NCBI GenBank assembly: GCA_025924295.1
Contig: JAICEG010000369.1
Location: forward strand, 1 to 5,134
Length of the DNA: 5,134 nucleotides
Origin: Vicinamibacteria bacterium
Lineage (GTDB): Bacteria > Acidobacteriota > Vicinamibacteria > Vicinamibacterales > UBA2999
Direction of reading: 5' to 3'
A program made the position numbers and the translations under genes. The notes below the pieces were generated by a model, which saw nothing but the letters and a program-made list of their open reading frames with translations, was not told the origin of the DNA and did not search any database. Below, one piece after another: positions 1 to 4,555 of this stretch; the stretch's first letter is position 1; every line of letters begins with the position of its first letter.

Positions 1-223
1 CCGACGGCTGCACGTGCTGAGCTTCGGCCAGCAGCCGAATTTGCTCTGCAGCACCGTGAACGACAACGACCCGGATGTTGAGGGACCACAACAAGGCCAC
101 ATCGAGGAGGAGCGTGGCGAAGTTCTCGTCGCCAATGATGCCGCCGTCCAGCGCGAGGATGAACGTCCGGTCGCGGAACTGCGGTACGTAGTGCAGGATG
201 CCGCGAAGATCGGTGAGTTTCAC
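1..223 (-). CDS. argA: N-acetylglutamate synthase-like protein, amino acid kinase N-terminus (partial, runs off the left edge)
   Basis: Only the first 74 codons are present; the gene continues beyond base 1. The translation begins (M)KLTDLRGILHYVPQFRDRTF and continues with LALDGGIIGDENFATLLLD and a RVVVVHGAAEQIRLLAE segment. This is the opening of the amino acid kinase fold (first beta strand with DG, then the VVxVHGA strand-loop) as found in the kinase-type N-acetylglutamate synthases that make the first arginine-pathway intermediate from glutamate and acetyl-CoA in the cytoplasm. The GTG start is chosen because AGAGGT lies 9 bases upstream and because the conserved family N-terminus starts here; the ATG further upstream at 243-245 is in another frame and stops after four codons. 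The gene lies 39 bases behind the SRPBCC gene on the same strand, so read-through is plausible. The C-terminal GNAT acetyltransferase domain that would separate a synthase from an acetylglutamate kinase is outside the window, so the exact enzyme is inferred from N-terminal style. Confidence 0.75.
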   Translation of the reverse strand, partial: MKLTDLRGILHYVPQFRDRTFILALDGGIIGDENFATLLLDVALLWSLNIRVVVVHGAAEQIRLLAEAQHVQPS

Positions 224-232
224 GCGAGCGCT

Positions 233-238
233 ACCTCT
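233..238 (-). promoter_or_regulatory. Ribosome binding site of the argA-like gene
   Basis: On the minus strand AGAGGT sits 9 bases before the GTG at 223-221. It supports the non-ATG start, which has no competing in-frame start nearby. Confidence 0.5.
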
Positions 239-262
239 GTCTCATGGGTATACTGAAATTCG

Positions 263-769
263 CTACCCGCGCTCAACCAGCAACACATCGAGCAGCTGAT
301 AGCTCTGCTCCATGCCGCCGGTCATGCCGGTTGCCATGGCGGCATCGCGCGCTTCCTTCGACCCGAAGTCGATCAGCGTGGTCTCCGTCGTGATGCCGCC
401 GTCTTCGCTGAACGCCACCGACACGATCGCTTCGCTCTGGGGGTGTGCATCGCCGACCGTGCCTGGATCGTAGGTCTCGGTGTGCACGAGCCTCGATGGC
501 GGCTGTACCTCGCGAAACGTGCCGGCGAAGCCGAACTCGCTGCCGTCGGTGTCGCTCCGCCAGCGCCAGCGGTAACGGCCGCCGACGCGGACGTCCATCT
601 CGCATACCGGCATCGACCATCCCGGCGGGCCAAGCAGCCAGCGCTGCACCAGCGCTGGTTCCGTGTAGGCCCGGTACACCAGCGGCCGGGCCGCCTTGAA
701 CGATCGCGTGACCTTGACCTCGCGATCGCTCGGCAGCGTCACCTGTGCCTTTTCCACCGTCATCGGCAT
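263..769 (-). CDS. SRPBCC / AHSA1-family (activator of Hsp90 ATPase homologue 1-like) protein
   Basis: A 168-residue protein of the START/SRPBCC superfamily, AHSA1-like branch, which folds into a helix-grip with a hydrophobic ligand pocket. Visible family marks are the opening strand and helix REVKVTRSFKAARPLVYRAY (about 16-35), then TEPALVQRWLLGPPGW (36-51), the strand pair MDVRVGGRYRWRWR (58-71), FAGTFREVQPPSRLVHTETY (81-100) and the long C-terminal helix GGMEQSYQLLDVLLVERG (151-168). The length is normal for the family. The start is set at 769 because AAGGAGGG lies just upstream; an in-frame ATG at 793 has no good ribosome site and would add eight poorly conserved residues (MEDTKEGD). The gene follows the ArsR gene by 33 bases on the same strand, a common pairing in bacteria. 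The ligand or substrate is unknown; 'Hsp90 activator' is a family label and not a demonstrated role. It is cytoplasmic, with no signal peptide or membrane segment. Confidence 0.9.
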   Translation of the reverse strand: MPMTVEKAQVTLPSDREVKVTRSFKAARPLVYRAYTEPALVQRWLLGPPGWSMPVCEMDVRVGGRYRWRWRSDTDGSEFGFAGTFREVQPPSRLVHTETYDPGTVGDAHPQSEAIVSVAFSEDGGITTETTLIDFGSKEARDAAMATGMTGGMEQSYQLLDVLLVERG

Positions 770-773
770 ATCG

Positions 774-781
774 CCCTCCTT
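774..781 (-). promoter_or_regulatory. Strong Shine-Dalgarno that fixes the SRPBCC start
   Basis: The minus strand reads AAGGAGGG followed by CGAT and the ATG at 769-767. It is nearly a full anti-16S complement and lies inside the coding stretch of the longer alternative that starts at 793, which argues for the shorter protein. Confidence 0.75.
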
Positions 782-802
782 CGTGTCTTCCATGTCGCCG
801 TT

Positions 803-1183
803 CTAGCGCTTCGCACGCTTCGGTGCCCGCGCCCGCCGCGCCGCGGGCGTCTTGTGTTGCAACTCCTCCAGAACGCGGTCGAGGCGCGCGAAGTTCGCTT
901 CCCAGCTCGCGCGATAGCTCTCGAGCCAGGCGCTTGCCTCTGCCAGCGGCTTGCCCTCCAGGCGCCGGGGCCGCCGTTGTGCATCCTGACCCACCGTGAT
1001 CAGCCCCGCGCGTTCCAGGATTCGCAGATGCTTCGAGATCGCGGGCTGACTGATCGCGAACGGTTCCGCGAGCTCCGTCACCGACGCCTCCCCGCGCGTC
1101 AGGCGAGCCAAAATGGCCCGCCGCGTCGGGTCGGCCAGGGCGATAAACGTGGCATCGAGGCGGTCTGACAGCTGCGTGTTCAT
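803..1183 (-). CDS. ArsR-family winged-helix transcriptional regulator
   Basis: A 126-residue DNA-binding protein. The ArsR core is clear: ALADPTRRAILARLTRGEASV (about 15-35), the helix-turn-helix with VTELAEPFAISQPAISKHLR (35-54) whose second helix SQPAISKHLRIL contacts DNA, and the following LERAGLITVGQDAQRRPRRLE wing (56-76). A helical segment with several tryptophans (AWLESYRASWEANFARLDRVLEEL, 85-108) probably mediates dimerisation, and the tail from about 111 is strongly basic. There is no cysteine at all, so a thiol metal or arsenite sensor of the classical kind is excluded. In this subfamily the regulator usually sits next to an SRPBCC gene, as here. It probably represses its own operon through the palindrome just upstream; the inducer is unknown. 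The ATG at 1183-1181 has only a weak AGG before it. Confidence 0.92.
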   Translation of the reverse strand: MNTQLSDRLDATFIALADPTRRAILARLTRGEASVTELAEPFAISQPAISKHLRILERAGLITVGQDAQRRPRRLEGKPLAEASAWLESYRASWEANFARLDRVLEELQHKTPAARRARAPKRAKR

Positions 1184-1197
1184 AGCCTATCGGTTCA

Positions 1198-1213
1198 ATA
1201 ACCATATAGTTAT
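1198..1213 (-). promoter_or_regulatory. Candidate ArsR operator palindrome
   Basis: The minus strand reads ATAACTATATGGTTAT: perfect 5-bp arms ATAAC/GTTAT around six bases, or a 6-bp ATAACC-NNNN-GGTTAT palindrome with one mismatch. It lies 15 bases upstream of the ArsR start in an AT-rich patch inside otherwise GC-rich DNA, and overlaps the candidate -10 region. ArsR-family dimers bind 12-2-12 or shorter palindromes over their own promoters, so autorepression is the likely role. This is inferred from position and symmetry. Confidence 0.6.
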
Positions 1214-1234
1214 ATAATCGACGTGCCGTGTCAA
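1209..1234 (-). promoter_or_regulatory. Candidate sigma-70-type promoter of the arsR-SRPBCC operon
   Basis: A perfect TTGACA (-35 type) is read on the minus strand at 1234-1229. The best -10-like hexamer, TATAAC at 1214-1209, is only 14 bases away; the usual 17-base spacing falls on the poorer AACTAT. The box assignment is therefore uncertain, although the position upstream of arsR and the overlap with the palindrome fit a repressible promoter. Confidence 0.45.
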
Positions 1235-1249
1235 GCGCATCCACACGGC
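1225..1249. repeat. Inverted repeat with 7-bp GC-rich arms between the DUF4142 gene and arsR
   Basis: GCCGTGT (1225-1231) and ACACGGC (1243-1249) are perfect complements around an 11-base loop. It lies 20 bases past the DUF4142 stop codon and could form an RNA hairpin at the end of that transcript, but no run of T follows on the minus strand, so it is not a classical intrinsic terminator. One arm overlaps the TTGACA of the arsR promoter, so it might instead be a protein site. Confidence 0.4.
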
Positions 1250-1269
1250 GTTGCTCGCTTTCGTGTTGC

Positions 1270-1836
1270 TTATTCCGCCTTTTCGAGCTGGCCGGATACC
1301 TGCTCGGCCTCCTTGAGGTGCGCCCGGATCTCTGGCAGCGTCGTGGCCGCCCATTGATTCACCTTCGCGGCTAACGGCGCGCCGCCGGACTGGGCAGCGG
1401 GGCCATCGGTCACGCGCGTCGCGAGCATCCGCTCGAAGTCGCGATGCTGATCGATGGTCGCCTTCATGTATTCGCGATCGAACTGCTCGCTGCTCAATTT
1501 CGACAGACGTTCCTGGATCTGCTGGTACTTCCCATCCAGCTTCGTCGGCCATTTGATGCCGGCACCATAGGCGGCGTCGGCAAGCTGCTGCTGCGCCTTC
1601 AGGCGATCATCGATGGTCGACTTGGCGAATTTCTGTACGTCGGCATTCATCGCCTTCTTCGTGGCCAGGTGTCCAAGTTGAATCGCCGCCATGTTGGACA
1701 TTGCCAGTTGCGACACGAACTCGCGTTCGCCGGCAGGCGCCGACGGCGCACCCTGTTGCGCGGCGGCGATTCCGAATCCCAGAACCACCGTGAAGATCCC
1801 GATCCACGACAGCGTTGCGCTCCAACTTCTCCTCAT
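1270..1836 (-). CDS. Secreted DUF4142 domain protein
   Basis: A 188-residue exported protein. The N-terminus is a signal peptide: MRRSWS, a hydrophobic stretch of about residues 9-25 (LSWIGIFTVVLGFGIAA) and a probable cut near AAA-QQ (26-27). The mature part is a DUF4142 domain (Pfam PF13628), predicted in the family to be a ferritin-like helical bundle: EFVSQLAMSNMAAIQLGHLA (39-58), ADVQKFAKSTIDDRLKAQQQ (65-84), the pair LSSEQFDREYMKATIDQHRD (114-133), and a final helix LPEIRAHLKEAEQVSGQLEK (167-186). The family is abundant in soil bacteria; its function is not established, and no metal site can be claimed. Many members have a DDH in the second helix where this one reads DDR (77-78), while the later DQH (129-131) is kept. 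The start at 1836 is chosen over an in-frame ATG at 1905 because of GAGGAGG just upstream and because the signal peptide then begins properly. It is transcribed away from greB. Confidence 0.9.
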   Translation of the reverse strand: MRRSWSATLSWIGIFTVVLGFGIAAAQQGAPSAPAGEREFVSQLAMSNMAAIQLGHLATKKAMNADVQKFAKSTIDDRLKAQQQLADAAYGAGIKWPTKLDGKYQQIQERLSKLSSEQFDREYMKATIDQHRDFERMLATRVTDGPAAQSGGAPLAAKVNQWAATTLPEIRAHLKEAEQVSGQLEKAE

Positions 1837-1840
1837 GTCG

Positions 1841-1847
1841 CCTCCTC
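1841..1847 (-). promoter_or_regulatory. Shine-Dalgarno that fixes the DUF4142 start
   Basis: GAGGAGG on the minus strand is followed by CGAC and the ATG at 1836-1834. The 4-base gap is short but usable. It rules out the 23-residue longer alternative starting at 1905. Confidence 0.65.
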
Positions 1848-1851
1848 GGCC

Positions 1852-1878
1852 CCTTCGATACCTGAGCCGCGTCGAAGG
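1852..1878. repeat. Inverted repeat in the DUF4142-greB divergent region (7-bp arms)
   Basis: CCTTCGA (1852-1858) and TCGAAGG (1872-1878) are perfect complements around 13 bases. It lies just upstream of the DUF4142 ribosome site, so it would be in that gene's leader or promoter. It could be a regulator site or a leader hairpin; symmetry alone cannot decide. Confidence 0.4.
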
Positions 1879-1900
1879 ACGCGTGCAAGGCGTGGTCCAG

Positions 1901-1941
1901 TTCAATCACCTCGTGTGTAGATCGGCGTAGTCGTGATTGAA
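1901..1941. repeat. Inverted repeat upstream of greB (9-bp arms)
   Basis: TTCAATCAC (1901-1909) and GTGATTGAA (1933-1941) are perfect complements around a 23-base spacer centred at 1921. The right arm ends 11 bases before the greB ATG. The right arm also overlaps a smaller palindrome, TGATTGAATCA (1934-1944). Likely readings are a dimer-binding operator with two half-sites about three helical turns apart, or an RNA hairpin that controls access to the greB start, which has only a poor ribosome site. Confidence 0.5.
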
Positions 1942-1952
1942 TCAGTGGTGAC

Positions 1953-2582
1953 ATGAGCAAGGCGTTCACAAAAGAGTCGGATAACGAAGACGACGAGCCC
2001 GATCTCGCTGTTGAAGAGTCGGCGAGCGATGAGCTTGCGGGAGTCAAAAACTACATCACGCCGATCGGCCTGCAGCGGCTGAGAGACGAGCTGCGCTTCC
2101 TGCTCACGAGGGAACGGCCGGCGGTGACCAACGTCGTCGCCTGGGCGGCGGGCAACGGCGACCGCAGCGAGAACGCCGACTATCAGTACGGCAAACGGCG
2201 ACTGCGCCAGATCGATCGGCGCATTCGCTTTCTCACGAGACGTATTGATGCCGCGGAAGTGGTCGACCCGGAGGCTCCGAGAGCCGGGCGGGCGGCGACG
2301 CACGTCTTCTTCGGCGCGACTGTTCGCTACGCCAACGCGGCTGGAACCGAGCGAGTCGTGCGCATCGTCGGCCTCGACGAGATCGATCTGGATCGCAACT
2401 ACATCAGCTGGATGTCGCCGCTCGCGCGTGCGTTGACGAAGGCTGGGCCAGGCGACACCGTCACCCTTCGCGCGCCGGGAACCACTGAGCAACTCGAGAT
2501 CCTCGAAGTGCGCTACGAGCGCATCCCCATGGAACCGTTCAGTCAACCGCTCGGTGCCGAGTCCTCGCCACCGGCCCGCTAG
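1953..2582 (+). CDS. greB: Transcription elongation factor GreB
   Basis: A 209-residue Gre factor that binds RNA polymerase, inserts its coiled coil through the secondary channel and stimulates cleavage of backtracked RNA. The N-terminal coiled-coil domain spans about 33-105 (KNYITPIGLQRLRDELRFLL, then WAAGNGDRSENADYQYGKRR and LRQIDRRIRFLTRRID). The tip carries GDRSENAD with D70 and E73, matching the acidic pair (D41/E44 in E. coli GreB) that coordinates the catalytic magnesium, so the factor should be active. The C-terminal FKBP-like domain (about 116-191) has VFFGATVRYA, RIVGLDEIDLDRNYISWMSP and LARALTKAGPGDTV. GreB rather than GreA is called from GDRSENADYQY, the basic coiled coil and the ERPAVTNVV segment. 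It is about 50 residues longer than the E. coli protein because of an acidic N-terminal extension (SKAFTKESDNEDDEPD, about 2-30) and a short C-terminal tail; similar extensions are common in other GreB proteins. The ribosome site is weak (GTGGTG). The next gene starts 6 bases after the stop. Confidence 0.95.
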   Translation: MSKAFTKESDNEDDEPDLAVEESASDELAGVKNYITPIGLQRLRDELRFLLTRERPAVTNVVAWAAGNGDRSENADYQYGKRRLRQIDRRIRFLTRRIDAAEVVDPEAPRAGRAATHVFFGATVRYANAAGTERVVRIVGLDEIDLDRNYISWMSPLARALTKAGPGDTVTLRAPGTTEQLEILEVRYERIPMEPFSQPLGAESSPPAR

Positions 2583-2588
2583 CGCGAT

Positions 2589-3803
2589 ATGTCCGCATCG
2601 GATCAGCGCCGCATTGCCGTCATCGGCGCCGGCATAGGCGGTTTGACACTGGCGATCGCGCTCCGTCGTTACGGGATCGGCGTCGACATCTATGAGCAAA
2701 CCTCCGAACTGCGGGAGGTCGGTGCTGCCGTGGCGCTATCCGCCAACGCCACTCGTTTCTTCGAACAGTTCGGGCTGACCACAGAACTCTCCTCGCGCTG
2801 GTTCGAGGTGTCTGCCCTGATCTTCCGGGATGGCCGCAGCGGCAGTGTCATTGGCAGACACGACGTCGGGGCAACCTACCGTAAGCGTTTCGGAGCACCG
2901 TATGTCGGAATCCATCGCGCCGACCTGCAGGCGATTCTGTCCGCGGCCGTCGGCCTGGATTCGATTCGGCTGCGCAAACGTCTCGTCGACATCGACGATA
3001 GCGGCGCACGTGCGATGCTTCGGTTCGACGACGGCTGCACGAGCGACGCGGACCTCGTCATCGGCGCCGACGGCGCGCGCTCCTTCGTCAGGCGCTGGGT
3101 GCTCGGCTACGACGACGCGTTGTATTCCGGGTGCAGCGGGTTTCGCGGCATGGTGCCGATGGCTGCGGTTCCGACGTTACCGGACCCCACGGCGCTGCAG
3201 TTCTGGATGGGCCCCGGCGGGCACCTGCTGCACTACCCGATGGGCCATGACCACATCAACTTTCTCCTGGTCGAACGTCACCCGGCACCATGGCCGCGAC
3301 GCGACTGGATCCTGCCGGCGACGGAGGGAGAGCAGTTGCGGCACTTTGCCCAGTGGCATCCGGCGGTTGTCGAGATGATTACCGCCAGGCCGATCAGCGA
3401 TCGTTGGGGCCTGTTCCATCGGCCGCCGCTTGGCCGATGGACCAGGGGACGCGTGACCCTGCTGGGGGACGCCGCACACCAGCTTGCGCCCCACCACGGC
3501 CAGGGAGCCGGGCAGTCCATCGAGGATGCGGTCGTTCTGGCTGCGTGTTTGAAATCAGGCTCGGGCACGCTCGCCGACGCGCTCGAGCGCTACGAGCGGC
3601 TGAGGCGCGGCCGCACGCGGAAGGTGCAGTACGCGTCGATCAGCGCGGCGGATGTCCTGCACCTGCCCGATGGTGACAACGCCGATCGGCGTAATGCGCG
3701 GCTCGCATCACTCGACGGCGCCCTGCATCATCTCTCGTGGATCCACGAGTTCGACGCCAGCAGGCAGGAGCCGAGTGAGCGACAGGGTGGTACGTGGCTG
3801 TGA
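2589..3803 (+). CDS. FAD-dependent aromatic-ring monooxygenase, salicylate hydroxylase-like
   Basis: A 404-residue single-component flavoprotein hydroxylase of class A, which uses NAD(P)H and O2 to hydroxylate small aromatic compounds in the cytoplasm. Motifs in order: the Rossmann dinucleotide site VIGAGIGGLTLAIAL (11-25) with E36 for the FAD ribose; the VGIHRADLQAIL segment (106-117) with the conserved R110; the DG motif DLVIGADGARSFVR (155-168); and the GD motif RVTLLGDAAHQLAPHHGQGA (288-307), followed by GQSIEDAVVLA. The length is normal and all FAD motifs are intact. PHHGQGAGQ-IEDA resembles the salicylate hydroxylase (NahG) branch, but 6-hydroxynicotinate and related monooxygenases are close and the substrate cannot be read from sequence. 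It starts 6 bases after greB with no evident ribosome site of its own, so it probably depends on greB transcription and translational coupling. No other aromatic-degradation gene is visible. Confidence 0.92.
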   Translation: MSASDQRRIAVIGAGIGGLTLAIALRRYGIGVDIYEQTSELREVGAAVALSANATRFFEQFGLTTELSSRWFEVSALIFRDGRSGSVIGRHDVGATYRKRFGAPYVGIHRADLQAILSAAVGLDSIRLRKRLVDIDDSGARAMLRFDDGCTSDADLVIGADGARSFVRRWVLGYDDALYSGCSGFRGMVPMAAVPTLPDPTALQFWMGPGGHLLHYPMGHDHINFLLVERHPAPWPRRDWILPATEGEQLRHFAQWHPAVVEMITARPISDRWGLFHRPPLGRWTRGRVTLLGDAAHQLAPHHGQGAGQSIEDAVVLAACLKSGSGTLADALERYERLRRGRTRKVQYASISAADVLHLPDGDNADRRNARLASLDGALHHLSWIHEFDASRQEPSERQGGTWL

Positions 3804-3813
3804 ACGAGCGGCG

Positions 3814-3819
3814 TAGAAT
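3814..3819 (+). promoter_or_regulatory. Possible -10 element before the cytochrome b gene
   Basis: TAGAAT in the 30-base gap after the monooxygenase stop matches a -10 box at five of six positions. No convincing -35 hexamer lies 16-18 bases upstream. If used, the transcript would begin about 8 bases before the ATG at 3834, leaving a nearly leaderless message, which would agree with the absence of a ribosome site there. Confidence 0.3.
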
Positions 3820-3833
3820 GCGGTCGGCCCACG

Positions 3834-4544
3834 ATGGATAGCGTCCTGAAGTCGGAAGCGGTGCTGGCGGCTGCGGAGGTGTCGACTCCGGTCCACTCGT
3901 ACAGCGTTCGCATCTGTCACTGGATCAACCTCGTCGCCTGCGTGTATCTGCTCTGGAGCGGCGTTCACATCCTGCTCGACTTCCCCGAGCTGTACTGGGG
4001 GAACACCGGGTATCGGGGTTATCCAGCGGCGTTCAGGCTCGAAGACTGGGGGCTGTCGTGGGATGAGGCCGGGGCGCTCGGCGATCGCCGGTGGGGACGT
4101 AACTACCACTTCACCTTTGCCTGGGTGTTTCTCATCAACGGCATCGTGTACGTCGGGTTGAATCTCTATTCGACTCATTTTCGCAACCGGATGCTGCCAG
4201 CTCGCCACGAGTGGACGCTGGCGAACATCCGGACCGAGCTGCGCGCTCATCTGCGCTGGCCTCGCCGGCAGACACCCGGCAGCTACGGTACCCTGCAGAA
4301 GACGACCTATCTCGTTCTGATCTTCGTGTTCGTGCCACTGATGATCTTGACGGGGCTCGCGCAGTCACCCGGATACACCGCCGCCCTGCCAGTGCTGTTG
4401 GATATGTTCGGCGGTCGACAGACGGCGCGGACGCTTCACACGATCGGCACCGTGGCGCTGGTGCTCTTCGTGGCCGTGCATGTCCTGGAGGTCGTGGCGG
4501 CAGGATTCGTCAAACAGGTTCGTTCGATGATCACCGGAAAGTAG
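3834..4544 (+). CDS. Cytochrome b561-type di-haem membrane subunit
   Basis: A 236-residue inner-membrane protein of the cytochrome b561 / Ni,Fe-hydrogenase and thiosulfate reductase b-subunit family (Pfam PF01292-like). Four membrane helices are visible: about 28-50 (CHWINLVACVYLLWSGVHIL), 92-113 (HFTFAWVFLINGIVYVGLNL), 157-176 (TTYLVLIFVFVPLMILTGLA) and 199-222 (RTLHTIGTVALVLFVAVHVL). Candidate haem b ligands are H29 in RICHW, H92 in NYHFTFAW, H202 in RTLHTIG and H216 in VAVHVLE, a spacing suited to two haems. A cytoplasmic or periplasmic loop of about 40 residues lies between helices 1 and 2 and another (about 114-156, basic) between 2 and 3. The gene is 11 bases before the molybdopterin oxidoreductase, so it very probably carries electrons between that enzyme and the quinone pool. 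No ribosome site is recognisable before the ATG; the in-frame stop TGA at 3801-3803 is in the preceding gene's frame. Direction of electron flow is not determined. Confidence 0.88.
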   Translation: MDSVLKSEAVLAAAEVSTPVHSYSVRICHWINLVACVYLLWSGVHILLDFPELYWGNTGYRGYPAAFRLEDWGLSWDEAGALGDRRWGRNYHFTFAWVFLINGIVYVGLNLYSTHFRNRMLPARHEWTLANIRTELRAHLRWPRRQTPGSYGTLQKTTYLVLIFVFVPLMILTGLAQSPGYTAALPVLLDMFGGRQTARTLHTIGTVALVLFVAVHVLEVVAAGFVKQVRSMITGK

Positions 4545-4555
4545 GCGTTGCACTC

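Larger units (their letters stand above)
1837..1952. other. Divergent intergenic region between the DUF4142 gene and greB
   Basis: This 116-base stretch must hold the promoters of both genes. Besides the DUF4142 ribosome site and the two inverted repeats, I see no hexamer pair on either strand with acceptable spacing, so no promoter is called. No small gene with a credible start is visible in it. Confidence 0.5.

Noticed and set aside
243..252. TATACC-like -10 sequence upstream of the argA-like gene on the minus strand
   Set aside because: No matching -35 hexamer with acceptable spacing was seen, so a separate argA promoter cannot be supported.
14..256. Plus-strand reading frame at the left edge
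   Set aside because: The minus strand encodes a convincing amino acid kinase N-terminus with a ribosome site here; the plus frame is its shadow.
443..1168. Plus-strand reading frame of 241 codons antisense to the ArsR and SRPBCC genes
   Set aside because: Its translation has no recognisable domain, is Arg/Leu/Pro-rich, and is explained by codon bias of the genes on the other strand.
273..1244. Long minus-strand reading frame of 323 codons spanning the SRPBCC and ArsR genes
   Set aside because: It lies in another frame over two clearly recognisable genes, its translation is rich in Arg, Gly and Ala without domain character, and it has no ribosome site. It is a high-GC shadow.
1902..2699. Minus-strand reading frame of 265 codons antisense to greB
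   Set aside because: greB on the plus strand is certain, with its full motif set; the antisense translation has no family features.
3708..4250. Minus-strand reading frame of 180 codons across the monooxygenase end and the cytochrome b gene
   Set aside because: It overlaps two well-supported plus-strand genes and shows no domain or start signal.
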